Part shown: positions 17,701-26,436 of the stretch, in pieces
How positions within the stretch are numbered: the first letter of the stretch is position 1
Layout: the number at the start of each line of letters is the position of its first letter
From: Acidobacteriota bacterium
GTDB lineage: Bacteria > Acidobacteriota > Thermoanaerobaculia > Multivoradales > Multivoraceae
NCBI GenBank assembly: GCA_029263415.1
Contig: JAJCXN010000004.1
Coordinates: 62,001-126,000 of the forward strand
Direction: 5' to 3'
Length of the DNA: 64,000 nt
The notes under the pieces: generated by a model
What the model was told of the DNA's origin: nothing
The model's input: the letters and a program-made list of their open reading frames with translations, nothing else
The model's database searches: none
Program-made: the position numbers and the translations under genes

Positions 17701-18758
17701 TCACCGCGCACGATGGGGAAACCACGCGGCTGTCGGCCGAACGCACGCAGTTGACCGCAAGCGGCTGCAACATCAAGCCCACGAGGCCGGCGCACGACGG
17801 CGCGCAGCCCGCCTTCGACAAGGATCTCCCGGAAGCGATCGACGGTTGCTGCATTTGGCGGCCGCAGATCGCCTAGGACGGGATCGGGATTGAAAGGGAT
17901 CAGGTTCACCCGACAACGGAATCCGTGCAGGCAGGTGACCAGCTCGCGCGCGGTATGAGCCGCGTCGTTGAGGCGATCGATCAAGATGTACTCAAAGGTC
18001 AATCGGCGGGTGCGAGTGACTGGGTACTCGCGGAGGGCTGCGAACAGGTCCACCAGCGGATACTTCCGGTTGATCGGCATGATCTCGGTACGAATTGGGT
18101 CGTTGGGGGCGTGCAGTGATATTGCGAGGTTGGGCCGCTCGGACCAGGTCGCCATGGCCCGAATTCCGGGCACGATCCCGGCGGTGGACACTGTCGTTCG
18201 GGTCCACGGGACGAGCCCACTCACGGCCTCTAGCGCCTGCTGAACGGCCCCCAGGTTGAGCAGCGGCTCGCCCATCCCCATGAACACCAGATTGACTCGA
18301 GCCCAGTCGATCTGCTGAGTTTCTCTAAGCGCAAAGATCTGACCGACGATTTCGCTTGCGGCGAGGTTCCGACCGGCTCCCCAAAAGCCGGTGACGCAGA
18401 ACCGGCAGGCGAGTGCACAACCCGCCTGGCTCGAGACACAGAAAGTTCGCCGATCGCCGTCGGGAATAATTACGGCTTCAATAGTGGCGCCATCGTTCAG
18501 CTCGAACAAGAACTTCTTAGTGCCATCACTAGCATCGATGGTGCGTTGCAGTGGTGGGCGCTCGATCGAGAAGCTCTCGGTCAAAGCTCGACGCTGTTCC
18601 TTGCTCAGGTTGGTGATCGCCGCGAAAGAAGCGACCGTTTGCCGGTGCAGTGCGTCGTGCAGCTGCCGGCTACGAAAGGGCGCTCCAAGAAGACCACCGG
18701 TCAGAGTATGCAGCTGTTCGGGGCTCGCACCTAGCAGGTTGGGGCGCGCTATGCTCAA
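17670..18758 (-). CDS. rlmN: 23S rRNA (adenine-2503-C2)-methyltransferase RlmN
   Basis: A 362-residue radical-SAM methyltransferase that methylates A2503 of 23S rRNA (and A37 of some tRNAs). The 4Fe-4S motif is C114xxxC118xxC121 in QAGCALACRFCVTG, and the second catalytic cysteine is in the C-terminal DVAAACGQL. Other family marks are GMGEPLLN, SLHAPND and NLIPFNP. Cfr is unlikely because the methylated cysteine context and length fit RlmN. It follows the small acidic protein gene with a four-base overlap, and its 3' end overlaps the pgeF-like gene by 31 bases. Confidence 0.93.
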   Translation of the reverse strand: MSIARPNLLGASPEQLHTLTGGLLGAPFRSRQLHDALHRQTVASFAAITNLSKEQRRALTESFSIERPPLQRTIDASDGTKKFLFELNDGATIEAVIIPDGDRRTFCVSSQAGCALACRFCVTGFWGAGRNLAASEIVGQIFALRETQQIDWARVNLVFMGMGEPLLNLGAVQQALEAVSGLVPWTRTTVSTAGIVPGIRAMATWSERPNLAISLHAPNDPIRTEIMPINRKYPLVDLFAALREYPVTRTRRLTFEYILIDRLNDAAHTARELVTCLHGFRCRVNLIPFNPDPVLGDLRPPNAATVDRFREILVEGGLRAVVRRPRGLDVAAACGQLRAFGRQPRGFPIVRGDQEPVRQMKA

Positions 18759-19210
18759 CCGTCCGCCTGGCCTTGCGAGCTCAACATTCCGTTCGCCTTC
18801 GAGCTCCCCTTGGACCGTCCGGGCCGGGTGGGATCGATGCCGACGGACCTAAGAAAGGCAAGATCGTTGGCGTTGATACGGAAGTCGGCGGTCGGCTGGG
18901 ACTCAGACGCTGTGGGCATCAAACCGCTGCGGACTTGATCACCATCGGTGACCTCGTCCTCACCGGAGTCATCAGCGAGCCGACAATCGAGCATTAGATT
19001 GAGCGAGTATCCCGCATCTCGGAGCTCGTTCAGCTTGTCACTGACCTCATCGGATTCGCCGATTGCCTTGCAGAGATCCTCGCTGATCTCTTGCAATAGC
19101 CGACGCACATGGTCTCTCAGTGGGTACTCGCTGTTCTCTTGAAGTTGGTTGGACGGAGTCTGCAAGCGCTGTAGATGCAAAACACCGATTCGCGAAAAGG
19201 ACACGACCAC
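18755..19210 (-). CDS. Small conserved acidic hypothetical protein, coupled to rlmN
   Basis: A protein of up to 151 residues, not recognised as a named family. The central part (YPLRDHVRRLLQEISEDLCKAIGESDEVSDKLNELRDAGYSLNLMLDC) looks like a helical, acidic domain. The C-terminal part has FRINANDLAFLRSVGIDPTRPGR, a compact motif that reads like a conserved small domain. The GTG start at 19210 is a guess: the conserved portion begins about 25 residues in, so a later start is possible. The last four bases overlap the rlmN start, implying translational coupling. No signal peptide or membrane helix is seen. I infer a regulatory or RNA-related role only from the coupling. Confidence 0.6.
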   Translation of the reverse strand: MVVSFSRIGVLHLQRLQTPSNQLQENSEYPLRDHVRRLLQEISEDLCKAIGESDEVSDKLNELRDAGYSLNLMLDCRLADDSGEDEVTDGDQVRSGLMPTASESQPTADFRINANDLAFLRSVGIDPTRPGRSKGSSKANGMLSSQGQADG

Positions 19211-19360
19211 CGATTATCGACAGCCCTGGCAGCGTCTGTCAACTTGTGCACGGACTCGCTCGAAAGGTTCAGTGAATGCTAGCTTCCAGAACCACAAAGG
19301 GCGCCGTGCTCGTGCGTTGTTGCACCGGGACGGACCTGCGCAGGCGAAGACCCACACGGT

Positions 19361-20371
19361 ATGGATACCACCAAAACGAATCGCGACCGCGAGGCCGCAC
19401 GCCGCCTCGAAGATGACGGGCTCGAGTGGCTCAAGAGCGTGGGATGTGGAGGAGAAACGCTCCAGCCCATGGCGGGAGACATATCGTCACGGCGGTACTT
19501 TCGTGTCCAGGGCCAGCTTCTGATTCTCGCTCACTACCCCGCCGATCTGCGCCGTTCCTACGAGTGTTTCCTGCGCACCGACGAATTGCTCAAGCGCGTG
19601 GGTGTGGCGACGCCGAGCATCCTTGCCATCGATCGCGACCGTCGCTGGATGCTGACCCGCGACCTAGGCAATCGCCAGCTCGCGACCGAACGAGAACCCG
19701 GGTTGGTGCACAGTGGCATGCAGCGAGCGCGCGTGTTGGCGAGCCGGATCGAACGCCTGGAAACCTACGGCCTTGCTGGGCTCTCTCCCTCGCTCTCGAC
19801 CGAACTCTTGACTCGGGAGGTCCGTCGATCCTGCGAACTCTACTTCCGTGAGCAGCTTGCTGCAGGCGAGAGCGCAGTGTTCGAGCCGATGTTGTTCGCT
19901 CTGTGCGGAACTCTGGGAGAAGGGCCGCTGTTGCCCGCACATCGCGACTACATGGCACGCAACCTCATGGTGAAGGTCGACCCGCTGGGTCGGTTGGCCG
20001 AACTTGTAGTCCTCGATCACCAAGATCTCCGGCTCGCTCCGAAGGGCTACGATCTAGCGTCACTCTACTTCGACAGTTGCCCGCTCAGCCCACAACAGGC
20101 GTCCACCGCGGTGGATCAACTGGTGGCTAATGACTCGGAGCGCACTGCGATCGCTCGATGCGCCGTGCAACGGTGCATCAAGATAGTCGGTACCTTTGTC
20201 GGTTTCGCGCGCGCCGGCCAGAGTAGGTACCTCTCCATGGTGCCAGTTGCTCTTCAGCGAGCAGCCCAGGAAGTGCGGCGTTTGCCCGAGGGCTCTGACC
20301 GGATTGCCGCAATTCTTGAGCGATGCGCGGCCAGTTCGGAAGGGTCCGATTGGCCACGTAGTAGCGGGTGA
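19361..20371 (+). CDS. Aminoglycoside-phosphotransferase-fold sugar kinase (AmgK-like)
   Basis: 336 residues with a protein-kinase-like APH fold. The N-terminus has ISSRRYFRV (nucleotide-loop region) and the catalytic loop reads PAHRDYMARNLMV, the HxDxxxxN motif. The metal-binding DHQDLRLAPKGYDLASL follows. The closest functional relatives with these variants are AmgK-type kinases that phosphorylate N-acetylmuramate or GlcNAc at the anomeric position in cell-wall recycling. A murU-type nucleotidyltransferase partner is not adjacent, so the substrate is uncertain; a general sugar or choline kinase is possible. It is followed by tatA after about 110 bases. The ATG at 19361 has no clear ribosome site. 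Confidence 0.75.
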   Translation: MDTTKTNRDREAARRLEDDGLEWLKSVGCGGETLQPMAGDISSRRYFRVQGQLLILAHYPADLRRSYECFLRTDELLKRVGVATPSILAIDRDRRWMLTRDLGNRQLATEREPGLVHSGMQRARVLASRIERLETYGLAGLSPSLSTELLTREVRRSCELYFREQLAAGESAVFEPMLFALCGTLGEGPLLPAHRDYMARNLMVKVDPLGRLAELVVLDHQDLRLAPKGYDLASLYFDSCPLSPQQASTAVDQLVANDSERTAIARCAVQRCIKIVGTFVGFARAGQSRYLSMVPVALQRAAQEVRRLPEGSDRIAAILERCAASSEGSDWPRSSG

Positions 20372-20480
20372 TCCCCTCCACATGAGACTGGTCTGATAGC
20401 GTGAACAGCTGTCCGGCTATGGGTTTCCCGCGTGGTTCGGATCTGCGCCCGATCCCACGACACCCCCTTAGGAGAGCGAA

Positions 20481-20657
20481 ATGTTTGGAACCTTTGGCGT
20501 CATGGAAATGGTCATCCTGTTCCTGATCGTACTGGTCATCTTCGGCGCTAAGAAGTTGCCTCAGCTTGGCCGCGGCATGGGCGAGGGCATCCGTAACTTC
20601 AAGACCGGTCTCAAGGACGACAAGCCGGAGATCGAAGAGAGCACCGAAGCCAAGTAA
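20481..20657 (+). CDS. tatA: Sec-independent translocase protein TatA/TatE
   Basis: A 58-residue protein with the TatA plan: one N-terminal membrane helix (about residues 7-22, VMEMVILFLIVLVIFGA), the hinge AKKLPQLGRGMGEGIRNFK, which is the hallmark amphipathic helix, and a short charged acidic tail. TatA oligomers form the passage for folded proteins exported with twin-arginine signals. Ribosome site AGGAG lies just before the ATG. TatB and TatC are not nearby; many acidobacteria-like genomes carry a lone tatA. It is the only gene found here too short for ordinary ORF listing. Confidence 0.93.
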   Translation: MFGTFGVMEMVILFLIVLVIFGAKKLPQLGRGMGEGIRNFKTGLKDDKPEIEESTEAK

Positions 20658-20847
20658 GGCAGGTGTCGCGCTGATCAGGAAGCGCTAGCGGTCCGACCCT
20701 GAGCCGCCCACAATCGGCCTGCGCCCAGCGCCCTGCACCGCGCGAGAGCGCAGCTGCGTGCAGTTAGAGACTCTGCCGGGGCTTTGGTTCATAGCGGGGC
20801 CATGCTGGTTTCGGTCTAGGCCGGCGACCGCCCCGCGATGGGGCCTT

Positions 20848-21981
20848 CTAAGGCGCTTCGCTCAAGGTGGCCCAGCGAGAGACGGGGCGCTGTTCCGTCG
20901 GCAGCTCGTGGAGCTCGAGCCGCACGCTGCTCCGGCCTCCTGGACGGAAGCGTGAGGTCCTGCCTCCAGCCGGCGAGGCATTGCCGCCGCTAGGACGCAC
21001 GCTTGTTGTTCCGCCGGAACGACTGCGGCCGCCCCTTCCGGAAGCCTGAGAAGCTGCTCCGGCACCACGGACAGCTCGGAGGTCTTCGACGCCCACCACC
21101 CGCCGTTGAGCGCGCTCATCGGCCACGGCTCTATCCTTCTCGCCGGCCCCGCTGGGCACCGGTTCAGTGGGCTCGGCTCGGGCTGGCAATCGAGCTGCGT
21201 GCTTTGACTCCGACTGAGCGCTTTCTGGAAGGCCCTCGACCTCAAGACGGCGGACCTGCTTGGTGGGTTCGGCTAGGCCCCCTTCGTTCGGCTCAGCCGG
21301 TTCCACCAGACCACGACGCTCGATTGACCTGGCCGCTGCGCGCGCGGCCGCTGACTCGCCGACCAGTAAGCGGGCGATTCGATCTGGTTCCGAGAATGAG
21401 AGCGGTGCGGTCTGCGGGGCTCTGGCATTAGAGGACGCGTTGAGCATCGCTTTCAACACCTCGGGCCGGCCCGCAAGGTGCGGGTTGATGCGGGGTGACG
21501 CGAGACGCGGTTCGAGCGCGAAGGCTTTGGAGAACGACCGCACCGCTTGCCGCCGCTTGCCCAGATCTGCCGCGAGGACCCCGATCTGCAAATGAGCCCA
21601 AGCCGCGTCAGGCACCTTCTTGACGACACCACGGAACAGCTTCAGCGCCTCTCGGTCGCGCTCGAGGTGCTGTAGCAAGAGCGCCAGGTTGTACGGCACC
21701 TCGATGCTCTCGGGCGCCAGTGCTAGTGCCTCGCGGTAAGCCTGCTCGGCTTGGTCAAGGTCCCCTCGTACCACCAACAAGTTGGCCAGATCGTTGAGAT
21801 CAGTGGCACTGGGCTCCATCGCCACGCGTGCATGCTGGGCAGCGATGGCGGCTTCGAGCTGTCCGTCGTCGCGCGAAACCATGCCAAACGTGGCCGCTGC
21901 TGCGAGGAGAAGCAGCGGCGCAAGAAAGCGTGGCTTCGGTCGGTCCGTGCCCGCTGAAGAAGGGCTCTGGGATGTTGTCAT
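20848..21981 (-). CDS. Membrane-anchored TPR protein with a Gly/Arg-rich tail
   Basis: 377 residues. An N-terminal helix (FLAPLLLLAAAATFGMV, about 19-35) anchors it or serves as an uncleaved signal. Three to four TPR pairs follow (DLNDLANLLVVRGDLDQAEQAYREALALAPE and the next two repeats, to about residue 165). After residue 190 it changes to a disordered, Glu/Ala-rich then Arg/Gly/Ser-rich region with repeats like GGRSRSGG and GGRTSRF. The tail resembles those of other proteins in this window (pseudopilin at 56.4 kb). Likely cytoplasm- or periplasm-facing scaffold; function unknown. It lies convergent to tatA and is preceded on the same strand by the MXAN_5187-like gene. Confidence 0.75.
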   Translation of the reverse strand: MTTSQSPSSAGTDRPKPRFLAPLLLLAAAATFGMVSRDDGQLEAAIAAQHARVAMEPSATDLNDLANLLVVRGDLDQAEQAYREALALAPESIEVPYNLALLLQHLERDREALKLFRGVVKKVPDAAWAHLQIGVLAADLGKRRQAVRSFSKAFALEPRLASPRINPHLAGRPEVLKAMLNASSNARAPQTAPLSFSEPDRIARLLVGESAAARAAARSIERRGLVEPAEPNEGGLAEPTKQVRRLEVEGLPESAQSESKHAARLPARAEPTEPVPSGAGEKDRAVADERAQRRVVGVEDLRAVRGAGAASQASGRGGRSRSGGTTSVRPSGGNASPAGGRTSRFRPGGRSSVRLELHELPTEQRPVSRWATLSEAP

Positions 21982-22056
21982 TGCGGTCCCCGATGGTTTG
22001 CGTGAGACGGTGAAAGGAAAGGAGCGTGAGAGCTTGATAAGAATGCAGATCCTAGA

Positions 22057-22587
22057 TCAGCGGATGGGCTTTGCCTTGAGCCGGCGCTTGCCGTCGGTCT
22101 CGGTCAGGCGAAAGACCACGCCCTCGCAGCCAGTCTGATCTCGGATTCGGGAGAGTTGTTGGCCGAGGTATCTCTGAAACTGCTGAAGTCCTACCGGCGG
22201 CGCGTCGGAGTGAGAGTACAAGGCGCGATACAACGACAATGCTGCTTCGGGCGAGACCGAGTCCTTGACTCGAACCCCCTCGAACACGTCGGGTAGCACA
22301 GGAGAGGACGGCCGACGGGTGGTCTTCTGAATGCGGCCTTCTTCGAGGTCTCGGACCTTTCGTCCGTACATCTCTCGGTAACTCGAAAAGCTTGCCTCCA
22401 AAGTGCTGACTCGGAAGCGATCGGCGGCACTGCGGACGCCGATCTTGAGCGAATTGATCTGGGCCAAGACCTTCATTTCCATTTCGCGTGGAGGCAGATC
22501 GTTGGCGCCGGCAAAGTAGCGCTCGAACTCGCGACGGAGAAGCCTGATCTGGACCTGGACTAAGTCGATCTGTGTGCTTGTACCCAT
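22057..22587 (-). CDS. MXAN_5187-like C-terminal domain protein
   Basis: About 176 residues, starting at ATG 22585-22587 (MGTSTQIDLVQVQ). It reads as the domain described for Myxococcus protein MXAN_5187: RREFERYFAGANDLPPREME, SAADRFRVSTLEASFSSYREMYGRKVRDLEEG and, at the end, QQFQRYLGQQLSRIRDQTGCEGVVFRLTETDGKRRLKAKP. No membrane helix or signal. Its biochemical role is not established for the family. A longer alternative frame on the same strand (22052-22663) has biased, Arg/Ser-rich composition and is rejected. The gene lies 75 bases upstream of the TPR gene on the same strand and is divergent from selA. Confidence 0.75.
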   Translation of the reverse strand: MGTSTQIDLVQVQIRLLRREFERYFAGANDLPPREMEMKVLAQINSLKIGVRSAADRFRVSTLEASFSSYREMYGRKVRDLEEGRIQKTTRRPSSPVLPDVFEGVRVKDSVSPEAALSLYRALYSHSDAPPVGLQQFQRYLGQQLSRIRDQTGCEGVVFRLTETDGKRRLKAKPIR

Positions 22588-22751
22588 ACGATGAAAACCC
22601 AAATGATGCGTAGTCGAAGCCCTGCACATGCAGGAACTCGTATTCTATGGTCTCGATGGTCATCGTCGCGCAAGGCTTGGGTCAGAGTTGGCTTGGGTCA
22701 CGGGTGATCGCGCGAGCTGCAGAGAGTTTCAATAGGAACCGATTTGAACTG

Positions 22752-24230
22752 ATGAAAACCAAGACCCCTGTAGCCGGGCCCGGAGATTCCGCTGGCCCCA
22801 AGGTGAGCGATTCAGGTTGCTCTGATCCCAGGCGCGGGCTGCCGTCGGTTGGTCGTCTGCTGGTGGAGGCTCAGGCTGTCGGCCTTGTTGAGGAGTACGG
22901 ACGCGAGCAGGTCACCGTCCAAGCGCAACAGCTGCTCGCAGCACTGAGATCCGATCCCGGGTTGACGGCGCGATCGAGCGAACCTAGCGAAGTCCAGCGC
23001 GCGCTCGGTGTGGCCCTCGCCGCCGCGGCACGGCCCCTCAGCAGAGTGATCAACGCCACGGGCGTGTTCTTGCATACCAACCTGGGTCGGGCCCCCTTGC
23101 CCGAAGGAGTGATCTCGTCGCTTGGCCCGCTGCTAGATGCTGGGTGTGATCTCGAGGTCGACCTGCAAAGCGGGAAGAGGGGCGACCGGAATCACCGAGT
23201 CAACGATGCTCTGTGCGCTCTCACCGGGGCTTCAGCAGCGGTGGTGGTCAACAACAATGCTGCGGCTCTGGTCCTGGCACTCAAAACCCTGGCCGCTGGC
23301 AAAGAAGTGATTGTCTCGCGCGGGGAGTTGGTCGAAATAGGAGGATCATTCCGGATCCCAGACATCCTGAGCGGCGCCGGCTCGCTGCTGGTGGAAGTCG
23401 GGACCACCAATCGCACCCGTGCCGCTGACTATGAGGCGGCGATCAATGCCCAAACGGGACTGCTACTGAAGGTGTATCCCAGCAACTATCGGATTCGAGG
23501 TTTCACCGAGGAGGCGCCGATTGAAGCACTCGTTGCGCTTTCGCGCAAACACGCGATTCCGTTGCTAGTTGACGAGGGAAGCGGCCTGCTGCGGTCACGG
23601 CCAGAGGCCGTGTTTCGCGGTCACGCGAGTATTGATGAGCTGCTCACTGCCGGTTGCGATCTCGTCTGCGGCAGCGGCGACAAAGTTCTTGGTGGTGCTC
23701 AGGCCGGGCTCTTGCTGGGCAGCGAGGAACTCGTGTCTCGCTGCCGCAGGAACCCCTTGTATCGAGCTCTTCGTCCCAGCCGACTGGTGTTGATTGCTTT
23801 GGGTGCGGTGCTCGAGCTACATCAACGCAACAAGCCGTTGCCGTTGGACGGCCTGTTCGTCGACGAAGCGGACCACAAGGCTCGCCTGGGTCGACTCGTT
23901 GACCGTTTTCGAAGTCGACTTCAGAGTGAGTCGGCCAGCATTTCGATAGTTCCGGGCACGGCCACCGTCGGCGGTGGTTCCGCTCCGGATCGGGAGATTC
24001 CAGGGCTGGTGCTGGCGGTCCGCGGCTCGCAGTCCCTAGCGGATGCGTTGCGCACCGGAGCTGTCCCGGTGGTCGGCCGAATGCACGCCGGACAACTGAT
24101 CTTGGACTTGCGGACGGTTGCACCGGGCGACGATTCAACGGTTCTCGAGGCATTGCTTGAGTCGCTCGAAGCGCTGGCCGTGCAACGACGATCGACTGAG
24201 AGCGTTGCAACATCCGAAAGCTCTGAGTAG
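22752..24230 (+). CDS. selA: L-seryl-tRNA(Sec) selenium transferase
   Basis: About 492 residues. This PLP enzyme turns Ser-tRNA(Sec) into Sec-tRNA(Sec) with selenophosphate. The N-terminal LPSVGRLLVEAQ, the core VINATGVFLHTNLGRAPL and LVEIGGSFRIPDIL, and VDEGSGLL are SelA signatures, and the PLP lysine is near residue 311 in GSGDKVLGGAQAGLLLG. An upstream in-frame ATG (22647) adds 35 unconserved residues, so MKTKTP at 22752 is preferred. SelB, SelD and tRNA-Sec are not in the window. I found no gene here interrupted by an in-frame TGA. It is followed after six bases by an NtrC-type regulator. Confidence 0.93.
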   Translation: MKTKTPVAGPGDSAGPKVSDSGCSDPRRGLPSVGRLLVEAQAVGLVEEYGREQVTVQAQQLLAALRSDPGLTARSSEPSEVQRALGVALAAAARPLSRVINATGVFLHTNLGRAPLPEGVISSLGPLLDAGCDLEVDLQSGKRGDRNHRVNDALCALTGASAAVVVNNNAAALVLALKTLAAGKEVIVSRGELVEIGGSFRIPDILSGAGSLLVEVGTTNRTRAADYEAAINAQTGLLLKVYPSNYRIRGFTEEAPIEALVALSRKHAIPLLVDEGSGLLRSRPEAVFRGHASIDELLTAGCDLVCGSGDKVLGGAQAGLLLGSEELVSRCRRNPLYRALRPSRLVLIALGAVLELHQRNKPLPLDGLFVDEADHKARLGRLVDRFRSRLQSESASISIVPGTATVGGGSAPDREIPGLVLAVRGSQSLADALRTGAVPVVGRMHAGQLILDLRTVAPGDDSTVLEALLESLEALAVQRRSTESVATSESSE

Positions 24231-24236
24231 GCGACT

Positions 24237-25544
24237 GTGGGTACCGTCCTGGTCGTCGAGGACCGCGCGTCGCTACTCAATGTTTGGCAGCGTGCGTTGA
24301 GCGATGCCGGGCACGTGGTGGTGGGTGCAGCCGACCTCGCGGCGGCACTGGCCGCGCTCGAGCAGCGCGAGTTTGACCTCGTGCTCACCGATCTGCGCCT
24401 GCCCGACGGGGAGGGCACGCGAGTGATTGAGCAAGCTCGCAAGGCCCTGCCCGATGCGCCGATCGTCATGATGACCGCGTTCGCCAGTGTCCAGCATGCA
24501 GTGCATGCGATGAAGCTCGGCGCAACGGACTTTCTCGAGAAGCCAGTGGATGTCGAGGGGCTGTTGGAGCGGATCGATGCTTGGTTGTCGCCCACTCAAT
24601 CGAAGCGCACCCACGCGAGAGAATTGAGCGGCGGCCTGTCAATCGTGGGTTCTCACCCGCGACTGCACGCAGCGCTGCGTTTGGTCGACAAGGTCGCACC
24701 GCTCGAGAGCACCGTCCTCTTGCTGGGCGAAAGCGGTACCGGTAAGGAGCTGTTCGCGCGCGCGATTCATGAGGCCTCGACTCGCTGTGACCGGCCGTTT
24801 GTGCCAGTCAATTGCGCGGCTCTTCCGGAGGCGCTGATTGAGAACGAGTTGTTTGGCCACGAGAAGGGCGCTTTCACCGGGGCTGATCGACGCCAGGCGG
24901 GCCGCTTCGAGGCCGCTGATGGCGGCACGCTGCTGCTGGATGAAATTGGAGAGCTCCCACTTGGCGTGCAGGCCAAGATCCTCCGTGTTCTGGAGGAGCG
25001 CACTTTCGAGCGAGTCGGCGGTAGCGGGATTCAACGCGCCAATGTACGCCTGATTGCTGCGACGAACCGTGACTTGCTCGAGATGGTGAACGAAGGCACG
25101 TTTCGCGCAGATCTGTTCTACCGGCTCGAGGTCTTTCCGATTTCCTTGCCGGCGTTGCGGGACCGGCGCAGCGATGTTCCAGCACTTGCTGAAGCGCTGA
25201 TCTCACGGATCGCGAGTAGGAATGGCATTGCAACGCCGGTGCTCAAGCTCTCGGCGGCCTCGTTGCTCGCAACGCAGGAGTTTCCCGGCAATGTTCGTCA
25301 ACTGTCGAATCTCTTGGAACGTGTTCTGATCCTAGGCTCTGGCAGTTCGATCGGCGCGGATGATCTGCGGCCGCTCCTAGGCCCAGCGGTCGAAGATGAT
25401 GAGGAGCAGGTCATCCGGCGTGCGCTGCTCGAATGCGATGGGGACAAGGAGCAGGCCGCACTTAAGCTCAAGATCAGCGTCCGGACGCTTCAGCGTCGCA
25501 TCACCAAGCACGGCCTCGCGGGCTTTCCACGCTATCGAGACTAA
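24237..25544 (+). CDS. Sigma-54-dependent NtrC-type response regulator
   Basis: 435 residues in three domains. The receiver domain (about 1-115) has TDLRLPDGEG with the phospho-Asp, MMTAFAS and FLEKPVD. The AAA+ domain has Walker A GESGTGKE near 165, GAFTGA near 212, which contacts sigma-54, and GGTLLLDEIGE. A Fis-type helix-turn-helix ends the protein (AALKLKISVRTLQRRI). Start is GTG at 24237, six bases after selA. The histidine kinase at 27.2-29.0 kb, in the pilin gene run, is the probable partner, and the pilin gene has a sigma-54 promoter, so it may act like PilR. Confidence 0.92.
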   Translation: MGTVLVVEDRASLLNVWQRALSDAGHVVVGAADLAAALAALEQREFDLVLTDLRLPDGEGTRVIEQARKALPDAPIVMMTAFASVQHAVHAMKLGATDFLEKPVDVEGLLERIDAWLSPTQSKRTHARELSGGLSIVGSHPRLHAALRLVDKVAPLESTVLLLGESGTGKELFARAIHEASTRCDRPFVPVNCAALPEALIENELFGHEKGAFTGADRRQAGRFEAADGGTLLLDEIGELPLGVQAKILRVLEERTFERVGGSGIQRANVRLIAATNRDLLEMVNEGTFRADLFYRLEVFPISLPALRDRRSDVPALAEALISRIASRNGIATPVLKLSAASLLATQEFPGNVRQLSNLLERVLILGSGSSIGADDLRPLLGPAVEDDEEQVIRRALLECDGDKEQAALKLKISVRTLQRRITKHGLAGFPRYRD

Positions 25545-25620
25545 TTGCACGTCGAGCGTCGTGCGCCCTTCAGGCGTCGTTGACGCGTTGAGCAGATTCG
25601 CCGGACCACGCGAGCTAGAG

Positions 25621-26403
25621 CTATCGAGGTGGCTCTGGCGCTGCGGGTTTGCTCGCGTCCTTAGCCTCTTCGGTGTTAGAGGTGAGGTCGTCCCCGTTTG
25701 CCTCGGGAGGGCGGCTTTGAAACGGCTTGCCTTTGACTGAGAAGTTTGCGGTCGAAAAGGCGAAGACGTCCGGAAAGTCGGCTTCGAACGTCAGGCTGGT
25801 GCCCGGGTCTGCCCAAGCGCGTTCGAGTTTGGCGTTTCTGGTCTCGAGCTCGTCACCGTTCTCGGCCACCAAGGTGACCTCGAGGCGCAGAGAAATGTAG
25901 ACACTGTCGCTGCCGTTTTGCACAGTGCCGACAATCCGGGTTCCGACTGTCGCCAGCTCCTCGCTCCAACTCGTTATGGAAATCACGTCCGCGGCTGTAG
26001 CTTCGGTCGGTTTCTCCGGCTCAGCGGGTCCCTTTGCAGTGACGGTGCGAATATCGCTTTGCCTGACAACTAAGCCCACTTCAGGAGCCGGTTTCGGATC
26101 ATTCTTTGGCGCGACTGGGTTGAGCAGGGCCTCTGTTCTGGTCCGGCTCTCTTCGAGATTGACCATACTCAAGCGCAGGGCAGAGAAGGTGCCGTTCAAC
26201 GCAGTGTAGGTGATGCGTCGTCCATCGACCTGCCAAGGCCCCTTGGTTTCGATCACTTGACCATCGGTCAAGACCAACACTTCGGCGGTCGCTGCGGCTG
26301 TGATCAACAGCAGGACCGAAAACGCCGCAAGTACCAATGTCGGGTGGCGCAGCCAGGTGACGTCCTTGCGTTTCGATTCAGCTTTGTGGGCTTCGTTTGT
26401 CAT
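25621..26403 (-). CDS. Membrane-anchored FxLYD-like domain protein
   Basis: 260 residues. A membrane helix near 20-42 (TLVLAAFSVLLLITAAATAEVLVL) is followed by a short strand-rich domain (VLTDGQVIETKGPWQVDGRRITYTAL). After a Pro/Glu linker comes a beta domain with VGTRIVGTVQNGSDSVYISLRLEVTLVAENG and LTFEADFPDVFAFSTANFSV that matches the FxLYD pattern of extracytoplasmic domains. The C-terminus is disordered (PPEANGDDLTSNTEE). It is last of the minus-strand pilin-locus run and may be cotranscribed with the pseudopilin upstream. FxLYD assignment is by pattern only. Confidence 0.6.
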   Translation of the reverse strand: MTNEAHKAESKRKDVTWLRHPTLVLAAFSVLLLITAAATAEVLVLTDGQVIETKGPWQVDGRRITYTALNGTFSALRLSMVNLEESRTRTEALLNPVAPKNDPKPAPEVGLVVRQSDIRTVTAKGPAEPEKPTEATAADVISITSWSEELATVGTRIVGTVQNGSDSVYISLRLEVTLVAENGDELETRNAKLERAWADPGTSLTFEADFPDVFAFSTANFSVKGKPFQSRPPEANGDDLTSNTEEAKDASKPAAPEPPR

Positions 26404-26436
26404 GGCGTTGAGCTTCAGTGGAGGAGCAAGGAGCCC

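Noticed and set aside
22052-22663. 203-codon minus-strand frame overlapping the MXAN_5187-like gene
   Set aside because: Arg/Ser-rich shadow of the real gene, which has family-like sequence.
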